Below, piece after piece: positions 28,968 to 39,886 of a DNA stretch of 64,000 nt. Source of the stretch: Acinetobacter lwoffii. GTDB lineage: Bacteria > Pseudomonadota > Gammaproteobacteria > Pseudomonadales > Moraxellaceae. The stretch is taken from NCBI RefSeq assembly GCF_019048525.1, contig NZ_CP077369.1, positions 744,001 through 808,000 of the forward strand. Reading direction: 5' to 3'. A model generated the notes under the pieces. The model made no database searches. It saw only the letters and a program-made list of their open reading frames with translations, and had not been told where the DNA came from. A program made the translations under genes and the position numbers. Numbering within the stretch: position 1 is the stretch's first letter; every line of letters begins with the position of its first letter.

Positions 28968-29519
28968 ATGAATAAAGTGCGCCAATACCTTGCTTTGACG
29001 TGGATTGCTTTGATTACTGTGCTGCTGGCTGCTTGTAGCAGTACACCGAAAAAATCCCCCGCTGTACAGCTCAATCCTATCCTCGTGCAAAAACTGAAAA
29101 GTATGCGAGTGCCGTCCTCTCTACCAATCCCGGTGGCACGTGTACAGGCACGTGAATTGACAGATACCTGGGGTGCTTCGCGTAGTCGCGGACGCCTGCA
29201 TGAAGGTATTGATATTATGGCTCCACGTGGAACCAAAGTTTTTAGCGCAACTGAGGGCCTGATTGCAGATTTACGTAATAACAATTTGGGTGGTAAAGTA
29301 GTCTGGATTCTGGGTCCAGGCGGCTCCTGGCATTATTATGCGCATCTGGATGGCCATAAACGTGGCTTAAAAGTGGGTGACTATGTCAAAAAAGGCCAGC
29401 TGATCGGTTATGTCGGCAACAGCGGCAATGCCCAGCATACTGCACCACATCTACATTATGGAATCTATTTACAGGGCAAGGGCCGCGGTGTGGTCAACCC
29501 TTATCCCTATTTACGTTAA
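28968..29519 (+). CDS. M23-family (LytM) lipoprotein peptidase
   Basis: A 183-residue probable lipoprotein with a signal peptide ending in the lipobox VLLAACS (Cys about residue 23). The LytM-type domain shows HEGIDIMAPRG (HxxxD zinc site), the AHLDG stretch and the final HLHYGIYL (HxH). Since both zinc-binding motifs are present it should be an active murein endopeptidase in the envelope. It lacks LysM domains and is shorter than NlpD or EnvC. It is 15 bp ahead of a small conserved-looking gene. Confidence 0.88.
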   Translation: MNKVRQYLALTWIALITVLLAACSSTPKKSPAVQLNPILVQKLKSMRVPSSLPIPVARVQARELTDTWGASRSRGRLHEGIDIMAPRGTKVFSATEGLIADLRNNNLGGKVVWILGPGGSWHYYAHLDGHKRGLKVGDYVKKGQLIGYVGNSGNAQHTAPHLHYGIYLQGKGRGVVNPYPYLR

Positions 29520-29534
29520 TTTTAGGATATTTAC

Positions 29535-29780
29535 ATGTCAGAAGCGTTGATCAATCGTCTGGTAGAATTTGCTGAATCAGGCAATCAACAAAAAATTGTA
29601 TTGAATGGTCAAACTTACCAGGGCTGGGTGATGGAAATTACCGAGGAAGCGCTTCTGATCAGTACCGGTTATGCCGACAAGGCCGGTAAAGACATGTGGA
29701 TTCAATTTAGCGATCTGAATCAGGCTGAACTGTCGTATTGGGACAATCAGCAGGATCAATGGACTGTGTTTAAATTATAA
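29535..29780 (+). CDS. Small uncharacterised protein
   Basis: An 81-residue acidic cytoplasmic protein with no motif I recognise. An AGGATAT ribosome-binding site stands ahead of the ATG, and the gene lies between two real genes with gaps of 15 and 24 bp, so it looks genuine. The sequence alternates short strands (KIVLNGQTYQGWVMEI, EEALLISTGY), suggesting a small beta-rich fold, perhaps SH3-like. No function can be given. Confidence 0.75.
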   Translation: MSEALINRLVEFAESGNQQKIVLNGQTYQGWVMEITEEALLISTGYADKAGKDMWIQFSDLNQAELSYWDNQQDQWTVFKL

Positions 29781-29804
29781 AAGCATCAAAACAAGGAGCA
29801 TCAC

Positions 29805-30386
29805 ATGACTGTGCAACGCTGTGGCTGGTGCTCCGATGATCCGCTGTATATCGCCTACCATGACCAGGAATGGGGACAGGCTCTGCTGGATGAAAATCGC
29901 CTGTTTGAAATGCTGTGTCTGGAAGGACAGCAGGCCGGTCTGGCCTGGATTACTGTCCTCAGAAAACGTGAAGCTTATCGTGAACATTTTTTTCAATATT
30001 CGATTGAATCTATCGCCTCACTTACAGATCAACAACTCCAAATAAAACTTGAAGATGCTAGCCTGATACGGCATCGCGGCAAGCTGAATGCCATTCGGGA
30101 GAATGCCCAAGCTTGGCTGAAACTGCAACAGCAAGGGATTAATCTGGTGGAATGGCTCTGGTCTTTTGCCCAGCAACCGCGATTGAATAATGAGGTTGTG
30201 GATTATCGGCAAGCACCCGCTCAAACCATTGAGAGCCAGAAGATGTCTAAAGCACTCAAACAGGCTGGTTTTAAATTTATTGGACCCACCATTTGCTATG
30301 CCTTTATGCAAGCCGTCGGTATGGTCGATGACCATGAAAATCATTGTGACTTTAAAACAATATTCTCGCATTTAAATAAGAGCTGA
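29805..30386 (+). CDS. tag: 3-methyladenine DNA glycosylase I
   Basis: Excises 3-methyladenine from alkylated DNA. The 193-residue protein closely follows the E. coli Tag pattern: [20 protein letters not shown] at the N-terminus with the zinc-ligand Cys and His, [49 protein letters not shown], and a C-terminal His-x3-Cys-like end (DDHENHCDF). Confidence 0.97.
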   Translation: MTVQRCGWCSDDPLYIAYHDQEWGQALLDENRLFEMLCLEGQQAGLAWITVLRKREAYREHFFQYSIESIASLTDQQLQIKLEDASLIRHRGKLNAIRENAQAWLKLQQQGINLVEWLWSFAQQPRLNNEVVDYRQAPAQTIESQKMSKALKQAGFKFIGPTICYAFMQAVGMVDDHENHCDFKTIFSHLNKS

Positions 30387-30391
30387 AAATC

Positions 30392-31420
30392 ATGTCGAAT
30401 AATATTATTCAAGCTTATGCTGCTATGTCCGCAGGTGCGGAACTTGAACCTTATCAATTTGATGCCGGAGAACTGCAGCCGCATCAGGTCGAAGTCAAAG
30501 TAGAATACTGCGGTCTCTGTCATTCCGATATTTCAGTGATCAATAATGACTGGGGTTCTTCAGTGTATCCGGTCGTAGCAGGACATGAGATTATCGGTAC
30601 CATTACCCATCTGGGTACAGAAGCTAAAGGCCTGAGAGTTGGTCAACGGGTGGGTATCGGCTGGACAGCGGAAAGCTGCCAATATTGCGATCCCTGCATT
30701 TCAGGCCAGCAGGTGCTGTGTACTGGCGGTCAGGTGGCGACCATTGTCGGACATGCCGGTGGTTTTGCCGACAAAGTGCGTGCCGGATGGCAATGGGTCA
30801 TTCCCCTACCCGAAGATCTTGATCCTGAAAGTGCCAGCCCCCTGCTCTGTGGCGGGATTACTGTATTCGATCCGATCCTGAAACATCAGATTCAGGCCAT
30901 TCATCATGTTGGCGTAATTGGCATTGGCGGTTTAGGGCATATGGCCATCAAGCTGCTGAAAGCCTGGGGCTGTGAAATTACTGCCTTCACCTCGAACCTG
31001 GATAAAACTGATGAACTGAAAGGCATGGGCGCTGACCATGTGGTGAACAGTCGTGATGTCGCTGCATTAAAAGCCCAGCGTGGCAAGTTTGATTTACTGT
31101 TGAGTACCGTCAATGTCACCTTGAACTGGCAGGCTTATCTGGCAACTCTGGCACCAAACGGTACTGTGCATATGTTAGGTTTGCCATTGGAGCCGATGCA
31201 GATTCCGGCAGGCATGCTGATTGGTGGAGCCAAGTCAGTTACCGGTTCACCGACAGGTTCGCCGGCGGCTTTACGTCAGTTACTCCAATTTGCTGCACGT
31301 AAAAATATTGCGCCACAAATCGAAGTCTTCCCGATGTCACAGCTGAACCAAGCGATTGAACATCTGCATTCTGGCAAAGCCCGTTACCGGATTGTACTTA
31401 AAGCAGATTTTACAGCTTAA
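30392..31420 (+). CDS. Zinc-dependent alcohol dehydrogenase, YahK/AdhC-like
   Basis: A 342-residue medium-chain dehydrogenase. The catalytic zinc site is YCGLCHSD with GHEIIG, the structural zinc is the four-cysteine lobe [16 protein letters not shown], and the nucleotide loop is GIGGLGHMA. The SN after FT in [10 protein letters not shown] suggests preference for NADP, as in YahK-type broad aldehyde reductases. It is 5 bp after tag, apparently in the same transcription unit, though no functional link is obvious. Confidence 0.92.
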   Translation: MSNNIIQAYAAMSAGAELEPYQFDAGELQPHQVEVKVEYCGLCHSDISVINNDWGSSVYPVVAGHEIIGTITHLGTEAKGLRVGQRVGIGWTAESCQYCDPCISGQQVLCTGGQVATIVGHAGGFADKVRAGWQWVIPLPEDLDPESASPLLCGGITVFDPILKHQIQAIHHVGVIGIGGLGHMAIKLLKAWGCEITAFTSNLDKTDELKGMGADHVVNSRDVAALKAQRGKFDLLLSTVNVTLNWQAYLATLAPNGTVHMLGLPLEPMQIPAGMLIGGAKSVTGSPTGSPAALRQLLQFAARKNIAPQIEVFPMSQLNQAIEHLHSGKARYRIVLKADFTA

Positions 31421-31442
31421 ATTCAGTCTGTTTTCACGTGTT

Positions 31443-31470
31443 AAAAAGACCCAGCGATTGGGTCTTTTTT
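31443..31470. terminator. Bidirectional terminator between adh and the START-domain gene
   Basis: Stem AAGACCCA / TGGGTCTT with a 5-nt loop, flanked by an A-run on the left and a T-run on the right. It sits between convergent genes and can serve both. Confidence 0.82.
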
Positions 31471-32113
31471 ATTGCAGAGCTTCAGGCAAGACCGCAATAG
31501 GTGAAGGCTTGGCCAGCTCGGTCTTCATTTTCTGCAGCATCTGATAAGGTTGTTGTTGCACGAACATATTTACGAAGGTCAAAGGAATGGAACCTTCCGG
31601 ATTGGCATAACCATAGGTTGAAACCTTGACCTTGTTATTGGCCAGTTTCTGAAAAGTCCAGTCGCCCTGATAATCGGTTAAACGCACATAATCCGGATTT
31701 AAAGGATAGCCACTTTGGATGGCTTTATTCTTGATGGTGATCTGGCCATTGGCTTCCTTGATCATCTTGCCCTGTACAATCAGGTCACGGTCTTTTAAGG
31801 GAAATGGAAAATCCAGCACCATATACAGGGTAAAGTCACCTTTTTTATCATCGCGGGACAGGATCTTGATGCTACCCATATAGGGAACCCACTGTACGGC
31901 ATGCTCGACATTTAGAATCAGGGACACGGCATTTTCAATGGGTGCAGTATAGGTGGTTTCAGCTTTATAGAGAAAGACCGGGTTTTGCTCATTCTGGTAG
32001 GTCCAGACCTTGATATTGTTTTTATGAATACTGAGTTTAGGCTTCTCAACAGGTTTTGCCTGCGCAATGGCACCAAGCGCCACTGCACAGAGCAGGAAAA
32101 TCATTTTTTGCAT
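31469..32113 (-). CDS. START-domain protein, probable periplasmic
   Basis: A 214-residue protein with a cleavable signal peptide (GAIAQAKP, cleavage near residue 19) and a START/polyketide-cyclase-like lipid-binding domain: the ENAVSLILNVEHAVQWVPYM region, VLDFPFPLKDRDLIVQG and YQGDWTFQKLANNKVKVSTYG. Such proteins may bind a hydrophobic ligand. No partner is apparent. It is convergent with adh and 56 bp downstream of dapB on the same strand. Confidence 0.82.
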   Translation of the reverse strand: MQKMIFLLCAVALGAIAQAKPVEKPKLSIHKNNIKVWTYQNEQNPVFLYKAETTYTAPIENAVSLILNVEHAVQWVPYMGSIKILSRDDKKGDFTLYMVLDFPFPLKDRDLIVQGKMIKEANGQITIKNKAIQSGYPLNPDYVRLTDYQGDWTFQKLANNKVKVSTYGYANPEGSIPLTFVNMFVQQQPYQMLQKMKTELAKPSPIAVLPEALQ

Positions 32114-32169
32114 TTTTTATTCGTCTTATTTTAGTTTTAGATTTTTTTATAAATGATTTTGACTCGGTT

Positions 32170-33592
<1,423 letters not shown>

Positions 33593-33790
33593 CTATACAA
33601 TTTTGAAAATTTTTCCACTTAAGGTACTTTGAAAGCACATTTCAAAACTGGGACGAATATCTTCACCATCTACAGTGATATGTTTTATATTGGAATGAGA
33701 TTGTGTTTTAGAAAAATGATGATCGACTGTTGCTTGAATAGCCTGTTGAGCCCCAAACTGATCCTTTACACTGATACTTTGTTTAAGCAT
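33593..33790 (-). CDS. Possible small hypothetical protein
   Basis: A 65-residue frame with an ATG but no motif I recognise. It lies in a degraded-looking gene-poor region next to a frame without a start codon. The composition (KQSISVKDQFGAQQAIQATV) is protein-like, with an amphipathic N-terminal half. It may be a real small gene or the end of a decayed one. Confidence 0.35.
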   Translation of the reverse strand: MLKQSISVKDQFGAQQAIQATVDHHFSKTQSHSNIKHITVDGEDIRPSFEMCFQSTLSGKIFKIV

Positions 33791-33859
33791 ATCTATACCT
33801 TTAATAATAGTTAAAGTGGCAAAATATCCACTAAAAATTGATATTTCTGAATTTTATCT

Positions 33860-34132
33860 TTAAATAACTTTATGATTTAGCTTAAATAATTGATTTAGAG
33901 AAGTATAGAATGTACGGCCATCTAAGTTTAAATCCACCTCAACTCCAGATGAAAGAAGAACTCTTTTACCCACTTCAATTCTTTTTAAACCCTGACGTGT
34001 ATTTTGCATTTTATTGAGAGGAATTAACGAAACAATAATTTCAGTACCATTTTTAGATTTTGCAATTAAATCATTTATTTTTAACAGCTTGAATCCTGTT
34101 TTTCTAAAGATTTTTCCAATTTGGAAAATAAC
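33860..34132 (-). pseudogene. Start-less 90-codon open frame, possible gene remnant
   Basis: On the minus strand the frame ending with TAA at 33860-33862 is open for 90 codons up to a stop at 34133-34135, but has no ATG until about codon 42. The protein-like part includes LIAKSKNGTEIIVSLIPLNK and GKRVLLSSGVEVDLNLDGRT, which reads like a small beta-rich domain. I interpret it as a 5'-truncated gene. It is not recognised. Confidence 0.3.
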
Positions 34133-34154
34133 TTAAAATTAAATTTTGAACGAT

Positions 34155-34184
34155 AAAAAAAGCACTTATTAAGTGCTTTTTTTT
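34155..34184 (-). terminator. Terminator of the cold-shock gene
   Basis: Perfect inverted repeat AAAAAGCACTT / AAGTGCTTTTT with a short ATT loop, 16 bp downstream of the csp stop codon on the minus strand and followed by Ts in that direction. Confidence 0.85.
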
Positions 34185-34199
34185 ACTGTTTATTCTTGC

Positions 34200-34415
34200 T
34201 TAGATAGCAACAATATTTACAGCATTCGGTCCTTTTTGACCTTGAGCTACACTGAATTCAACCAGCTGGCCTTCAAGCAAGGTTTTAAAACCTGAACTCG
34301 CAATTTCGCTGAAATGAGCAAAAACATCTGGACCTGATTCTTGTTGAATAAAACCAAAACCTTTAGTTTCGTTGAACCACTTTACAGTACCTTTAACAAC
34401 ATTTGAGTTTGACAT
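34200..34415 (-). CDS. Cold-shock (CspA-family) RNA-binding protein
   Basis: A 71-residue single cold-shock domain: [17 protein letters not shown] includes RNP1 (KGFGFI), and DVFAHFSEI is RNP2. It binds single-stranded RNA/DNA as an RNA chaperone. It is monocistronic, with its own terminator and an AGGA site ahead of the ATG. The AT-rich leader upstream could be a thermosensitive 5' UTR, but I cannot show that. Confidence 0.95.
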   Translation of the reverse strand: MSNSNVVKGTVKWFNETKGFGFIQQESGPDVFAHFSEIASSGFKTLLEGQLVEFSVAQGQKGPNAVNIVAI

Positions 34416-34883
34416 AATATATCCTAATAATTTTTAATAATTTTTTAGTCATTTTATAGACTGATTATAACTTTGAAATAATAAAGAATGAGACTTAAAA
34501 TCTGAAAAAAAACGAAGGATTATGACTAAAACTACGATACTTAAAGAAGATTTACCGAAACAAGACTTTTTTCTAGTTAAGTTAACTATACACGAAAAAT
34601 TTAATTAATCAAGTTTTCTTATATATATATTTATTTTATTTATTAAAAAGTAAAATTTATAATTATTTCAATAAGATTAAGCTTTCATTGTCATGATAAC
34701 AAAATAAGAGTAATCTGCTGTACTGGTAAATTTGATAAGTAATGAATGCGATTATATAGCTCTGTAATAACAATATTGGCCTTTTTAATTTCGGGAATGA
34801 TGCTTTTTTCTCACTTACAAAATATCTATCACCCTCCAAATTTGGACTCATACTTTCTATTTAGATAGTCAAATATAAAAATA
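34416..34883. other. AT-rich intergenic region upstream of the cold-shock gene
   Basis: About 470 bp, very AT-rich, containing the csp leader and promoter. A 62-codon minus-strand frame at 34663-34851 has unremarkable composition and no ribosome-binding site that I trust, so I do not call it. Confidence 0.5.
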
Positions 34884-34907
34884 GAAACCGCTTTTTAGGC
34901 GGTTTTT
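34884..34907 (+). terminator. Stem-loop with T-tail in intergenic region
   Basis: Stem AAACCGC / GCGGTTT with a TTTTTAG-like loop, followed by TTTAT. It is a good terminator shape with no supported gene directly upstream, so it may belong to a short unrecognised transcript. Confidence 0.5.
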
Positions 34908-34975
34908 ATGTTTAAGCGAGACTTATCAAACAATAAATAGCATCTTCTAATCTAGAGTATCTTATCTACATAATA

Positions 34976-35003
34976 AAAAAGGACGCCTCAGCGTCCTTTT
35001 TTA
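34976..35003 (-). terminator. Terminator of dnaJ
   Basis: Perfect inverted repeat AAAGGACGC / GCGTCCTTT with a CTCA loop and T/A tracts on both sides, 12 bp downstream of the dnaJ stop. Confidence 0.88.
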
Positions 35004-35014
35004 CTTTCACTCAA

Positions 35015-36133
35015 TTAATCAAACAAACGATCAAAGAATGATTTTTTCTTTGGTGATGATTTGCTATCTTCACCATCCATGGTTTCTTGCAGTTCTTTTA
35101 ACAGTTCACGTTGACGTGCACTTAAGTTGACTGGAGTTTCTACCACAATACGGCACAGCAAGTCACCTTGCATGCTGGTACGTACCGGTTTAACACCCTT
35201 ACCACGTAAACGGAACAGTTTACCTGTTTGCGTACCTTCAGGAATTTTCAGACTAACACGGCCATCTAGCGTAGGAATCTGAACTTCCTTACCTAAGGCT
35301 GCATCAGCAATTGATACCGGCACATCCATATACAGGTCAGCGCCATCACGCTGGAAGATTTCATGCTCACGCACCACCACTTCTACGTACAAGTCACCTG
35401 ACTGACCATCACGGATTGCTTCACCCTTACCGGTCAAGCGAACGCGGTCGCCATTATCCACACCCGCAGGAATAGTGACTTCCAGAGTTTGCTGACGATC
35501 CGACACACCTGAACCATGACATTTATTACATGGGTTCTTGATGATCTTGCCCTGACCACGACAGGTACTACAAGTTTGCTGTACGGAGAAGAAACCTTGC
35601 TGCATGCGCACTTGACCAGCACCATGACAGGTACGGCAGGTTTCTACATCGTTTGGATTTTTTGAACCCTTACCATCACAGGCATCACACGGTGCCGGTG
35701 CAGTAAAGGTAATGGTTTTCTTGACACCTTTGACCGCTTCTTCCAGGGTCAGTTCCATCACATAGCGTAAGTCAGAACCACGGCGTGCGCGTTGCTGGCC
35801 ACGACCACCGCCGCCACCAAAAGCACCACCGAAAATATCACCGAACTGGCTAAAAATGTCTTCTGCGCTGAAACCACCGCCGAAGCCGCCACCGCCGCCC
35901 ATACCACCCTCAAAGGCCTGGTGGCCCATACGGTCGTACATGCTGCGCTTTTCACCATCAGAGAGCACTTCATAGGCCTCTGCTGCTTCTTTGAATTTCT
36001 CTTCAGCTTCAGCATTGTCCGGGTTACGGTCTGGATGATATTTCATCGCCAACTTACGGTAGGCTTTTTTGATTTCATCATCACTAGCGGTTTTAGCGAC
36101 GCCCAAAACCTCATAATAATCACGTTTAGCCAT
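35015..36133 (-). CDS. dnaJ: Chaperone DnaJ
   Basis: Hsp40 co-chaperone stimulating DnaK. The 372-residue protein has the J-domain with HPD (YHPDRNPDN), a long Gly/Phe-rich linker (about residues 75-115), four CxxCxGxG zinc motifs ([36 protein letters not shown]) and the C-terminal substrate domain. The length is normal. dnaK is not in the window. Confidence 0.99.
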   Translation of the reverse strand: MAKRDYYEVLGVAKTASDDEIKKAYRKLAMKYHPDRNPDNAEAEEKFKEAAEAYEVLSDGEKRSMYDRMGHQAFEGGMGGGGGFGGGFSAEDIFSQFGDIFGGAFGGGGGRGQQRARRGSDLRYVMELTLEEAVKGVKKTITFTAPAPCDACDGKGSKNPNDVETCRTCHGAGQVRMQQGFFSVQQTCSTCRGQGKIIKNPCNKCHGSGVSDRQQTLEVTIPAGVDNGDRVRLTGKGEAIRDGQSGDLYVEVVVREHEIFQRDGADLYMDVPVSIADAALGKEVQIPTLDGRVSLKIPEGTQTGKLFRLRGKGVKPVRTSMQGDLLCRIVVETPVNLSARQRELLKELQETMDGEDSKSSPKKKSFFDRLFD

Positions 36134-36237
36134 GTCTGGCGATGCTCCTCACGGAATTTTGTTTAATATTCAACTGAGGTCTGAAATTGGGGTCAAACCG
36201 AGTTTTACAAGGGGAAATATGAAAAAAATTATACGCT

Positions 36238-36615
36238 TTAGAACACAGCTTTGTTTTGAGAGAATTTATGGATGCCTTTAAACCAGGCATTGATCAGGAA
36301 AATAAAGGCAATAAAGCTGAAAATTACCCCGGTCACTACACAGGCTTTAACCCAGAGCTGGCTGTCCCAGGCAAAGAAAAACAGGGGAATAAACCACAGC
36401 GCAGCGAAGATCGCCAAAATGGTATAAATCACGATATTACGCATGATCCACAGTGCCTGCGCTTGTAACCAGACCTCGGCATAATCAACCTGGGTGACTT
36501 TACGTGCGAACCAGTAGGCCAATAGTCCACTAAACAGGGTAAATAAGGCCAAAAACATGAAGACATAAGCCATCGCTACGGAACGTCGCATCTTGGTTAA
36601 TGTATCTTGAGTCAT
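36238..36615 (-). CDS. Small inner-membrane protein, uncharacterised
   Basis: 125 residues from the ATG at 36613-36615, with three predicted membrane segments (about residues 14-37, 56-80 and 87-112) and short polar ends. I do not recognise the family. The first part (MRRSVAMAYVFMFLALF) and the spacing look like a small DUF-type membrane protein. The frame continues upstream to 36663, but that extension looks non-coding. Confidence 0.75.
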   Translation of the reverse strand: MTQDTLTKMRRSVAMAYVFMFLALFTLFSGLLAYWFARKVTQVDYAEVWLQAQALWIMRNIVIYTILAIFAALWFIPLFFFAWDSQLWVKACVVTGVIFSFIAFIFLINAWFKGIHKFSQNKAVF

Positions 36616-36746
36616 GTTTGGTTCAACCTCGTTACCGTATTGGCAGCTCGGCCAATGCAGCAATTACTTATTTTTTTAAATTATAAAAATCTCAGGTGCT
36701 ACTATATTGAAAATTTCCAAATTTCGCACCTGAAATTATGACAAAT

Positions 36747-39700
36747 TTAAACAGAATTTAAACTTTTTTTCACTTTAAACCACTGTGCATATAGGGCAGG
36801 CAGGAAAAACAGGGTCAATAATGTCGCCACAATCAAACCACCCATAATCGCCACCGCCATTGGCCCGAAGAAAATACTGCGGGACAAGGGAATCATGGCC
36901 AGCACTGCAGCCAGTGCGGTCAATACGATCGGACGACAACGGCGTACTGTGGCATTGATGATGGCATCCCACTGCGACTCTCCGGCCTGAATATCCTGCT
37001 CGATCTGGTCAATCAGAATCAGCGAGTTGCGCATGATCATTCCAGATAAGGCAATCGTTCCGAGCATCGCAACAAAACCGAAAGGTTTATTGAAAATTAA
37101 CAGGAATAACACCACTCCGATAATGCCTAAAGGTGCGGTCAGGAACACAATAAAGGCCCGTGAGATGCTCTTGAGCTGAATCATCAGCAGGGTCATGACG
37201 ACTGCGAGGAATAAAGGCATGCCGGCATTCACCGAGTTCTGTCCACGAGCCGATTCTTCAACTGTACCCCCCACTTGCAGCAGATAGCCATTCGGCAGCT
37301 CTGCCCGGATTTTTTCCAGTGGCTCTTTGAGTTCATTGACCACAGTAGCGGGCTGCAACTTGCTACGAATATCGGCACGCACGGTAATGGTCGGCAAGCG
37401 ATTACGATGCCAGATCAGACCTTCCTCAAAGCTGTATTCTATTTTGGCCAGCTGCGCCAAAGGTACCGATGTACCGGTTGCGGTCGGAACAGCCAGACTG
37501 GCTAAAGATGCTACCTCCACCCGTTCAGCCTGAGCACCACGCAAACGGATCTCGATCAGTTCACGTTTTTCACGATACTGATCAATGCCTGCTCCCAAAA
37601 TCGAGCTATTCAGTACATTGGCCAGTTCACTGCTGCTCACCCCAAGCTGACGGGCACGATCCTGATCAATCTGTAATTTGATGACTTTGCTCGGCTCGCC
37701 CCAGTCCAGATGCACATTGGTGGTATTTGGATTTTCTCCCACGGTGGCTGCAACTTTCTGCGCCCATTCACGAACTAATCCTAAGTCTTCACCCGATACC
37801 CGGAACTGCAGTGGATAGCCCACAGGTGGGCCATTTTCCAACAAGGACACCCGGGTACGCACTTCCGGCAATAACTCTCGAATCTGGTCACTTAAGGATT
37901 TGCGGATTTCATTCCGGTCTTCCAGCGAGGAAGCCAATACCACAAACTGGGCAAAGCTGGTTTGCGGCAACTGCTGATCGAGCGGTAAATAGAAACGCGG
38001 CGATCCCATCCCGACATAGGCCACATAGTTATCAATCCCCTCTTGTTTTGATAAAAAGGCTTCGACTTTTTTTACTGCAGCTTCAGTGGCTTTCAGTGAT
38101 GCACCTTCTTCAAGTTTGAGATCCACCAGAATTTCAGCCCGGTTCGAGGGCGGAAAAAACTGCTGCGGCACCAATTTAAACATTAAAATAGACAGGATAA
38201 AAATTCCGACCGTGGCAGCAATGACAGTTTTACGATAGGTCACACAGGCATTGACCCAACGACGAAAGCTCTGATAAAACCGGGTTTGATAAGGGTCATA
38301 ATGTTCACCGGCATGATGCACAAGCGGCTGAGGTTCTGGCTGTTTGCGCAGACGTGCCCAAAGCCGCTGATACCACGGCGCTTTTTGAATTAAATCTTTG
38401 TTGAAATCCGGTAGAAGTTTATCGCCTAAATATGGCACAAACAGTACCGCGGCAATCCAGGACACCAGTAATGCAATGGTCACTACCTGGAAAATCGAAC
38501 GGGTATATTCCCCGGTACTCGAGGCTGCAGTGGCAATCGGCAGGAAACCGGCAGCGGTAATCAGAGTCCCGGTCAGCATCGGAAAAGCGGTGGTGCGCCA
38601 GGCATGCCCGGCCGCCTGTAAACGGCTATAACCCTGCTCCATTTTAATCGCCATCATTTCAATGGCGATAATGGCATCATCGACTAGCAGACCGAGGGCC
38701 AGAATCAGCGCCCCCAAAGAAATTTTATGCAGTCCGACATCAAACAGCTGCATACCGGCAAAGGTCATGGCCAGCACTAGCGGAATGGAAAATGCCACCA
38801 CCAGACCAGTCCGGAAACCGAGCGAGAAAAAACTGACCAGCAATACGATAATCACCGCTTCTGCCAGCACTTTCATAAATTCGTTAATACTGCGTTTGAC
38901 TGCCACCGGCTGGTCCGAGACTTTTTGCAGCTCCATGCCAAGTGGCAGGGCTTTTTGCAGGCGGGCGAATTCCTGTTCTAGATTTTTACCCAAGGCAATG
39001 ATGTCCCCACCCTTGCGCATCGATACAGCAATACCAATGCCGTTTTCGCCCATAAAGCGCATCCGGGGCTGCGCCGGATCACTAAAGCCACGATAGACTT
39101 CTGCGACATCCCCCAGCTGAATGGTTTTGCCATTGACCAGCAGCGGCATCTGTCTTAACTCTTCAACACTGTTTAATGCACCACTGACCCGCACCTGAAT
39201 CCGGTCTGAACTGGTTTCAAAAAAACCGGACTGGGTGGTGGCATTTTGCTGCTGCAGGGCTTGCTGAATCGCCATGACTGGAACGCCCAGCTGAATGGCC
39301 TTGGTATTGGAAATCTCAATCCAGATTTTCTGGTCTTGCAGGCCAATCAGCTCAACTTTGGCAACATCTTTGACCCGTTGCAATTGCAGCTGTAAGCGGT
39401 CGGCGTATTCCTTGAGGGTCGCATAGTCAAAATCTTTACCCTTGAGCACATAAATATTGCCAAAGGTATCGCCGAATTCATCATTAAAGAACGGACCTTG
39501 TACCCCTTGTGGCAATTCATACCGAATATCGCCCACCTTCTTGCGCACGTTATACCAGACATCCGCGACATCTTTCGAAGCCAGAGAATCCTTGGCAACA
39601 AAAGTCACCATGGATTCACCCGGACGCGAATAGGCCATGATGCGGTCATACTGTCCCGTGGTCATCAGTTCCTTTTCAATCCGGTCAGTGACCTGTAGGG

Positions 39701-39884
39701 ATACTTCTTTGGCACTCGCACCCGGCCAATAGGTCTGGATCACCATGACTTTAAAGGTAAAAGGCGGATCTTCACTTTGTGACAGTTTGGAATAAGAGAC
39801 GATGCCGATCAGACCCAGCAGGATCATGAAATACAGCACCAGACCTTTATTTTTTAAGGCCCATTCCGACAGGTTAAAGTTCAT
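36747..39884 (-). CDS. RND efflux pump, inner-membrane permease
   Basis: A 1045-residue AcrB-superfamily proton-driven exporter with 12 membrane helices and two large periplasmic loops. The TM4 proton-relay segment is LILALGLLVDDAIIAIEMM (adjacent Asp pair), and the C-terminal half repeats the layout (ALSGMIMRNSLILIDQIEQ). It is 2 bp downstream of its adaptor and has no outer-membrane channel gene next to it, so it likely borrows a TolC-type partner encoded elsewhere. The sequence resembles the TriC/MexK-like branch more than AdeB or AdeJ. The substrate range is unknown. Expression is probably altered by the ISAba1 insertion upstream and the broken tetR. Confidence 0.95.
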   Translation of the reverse strand: MNFNLSEWALKNKGLVLYFMILLGLIGIVSYSKLSQSEDPPFTFKVMVIQTYWPGASAKEVSLQVTDRIEKELMTTGQYDRIMAYSRPGESMVTFVAKDSLASKDVADVWYNVRKKVGDIRYELPQGVQGPFFNDEFGDTFGNIYVLKGKDFDYATLKEYADRLQLQLQRVKDVAKVELIGLQDQKIWIEISNTKAIQLGVPVMAIQQALQQQNATTQSGFFETSSDRIQVRVSGALNSVEELRQMPLLVNGKTIQLGDVAEVYRGFSDPAQPRMRFMGENGIGIAVSMRKGGDIIALGKNLEQEFARLQKALPLGMELQKVSDQPVAVKRSINEFMKVLAEAVIIVLLVSFFSLGFRTGLVVAFSIPLVLAMTFAGMQLFDVGLHKISLGALILALGLLVDDAIIAIEMMAIKMEQGYSRLQAAGHAWRTTAFPMLTGTLITAAGFLPIATAASSTGEYTRSIFQVVTIALLVSWIAAVLFVPYLGDKLLPDFNKDLIQKAPWYQRLWARLRKQPEPQPLVHHAGEHYDPYQTRFYQSFRRWVNACVTYRKTVIAATVGIFILSILMFKLVPQQFFPPSNRAEILVDLKLEEGASLKATEAAVKKVEAFLSKQEGIDNYVAYVGMGSPRFYLPLDQQLPQTSFAQFVVLASSLEDRNEIRKSLSDQIRELLPEVRTRVSLLENGPPVGYPLQFRVSGEDLGLVREWAQKVAATVGENPNTTNVHLDWGEPSKVIKLQIDQDRARQLGVSSSELANVLNSSILGAGIDQYREKRELIEIRLRGAQAERVEVASLASLAVPTATGTSVPLAQLAKIEYSFEEGLIWHRNRLPTITVRADIRSKLQPATVVNELKEPLEKIRAELPNGYLLQVGGTVEESARGQNSVNAGMPLFLAVVMTLLMIQLKSISRAFIVFLTAPLGIIGVVLFLLIFNKPFGFVAMLGTIALSGMIMRNSLILIDQIEQDIQAGESQWDAIINATVRRCRPIVLTALAAVLAMIPLSRSIFFGPMAVAIMGGLIVATLLTLFFLPALYAQWFKVKKSLNSV

Positions 39885-39886
39885 GC

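Noticed and set aside
34663..34851. 62-codon minus-strand frame upstream of dnaJ terminator
   Set aside because: No ribosome-binding site and low-complexity, AT-driven composition.
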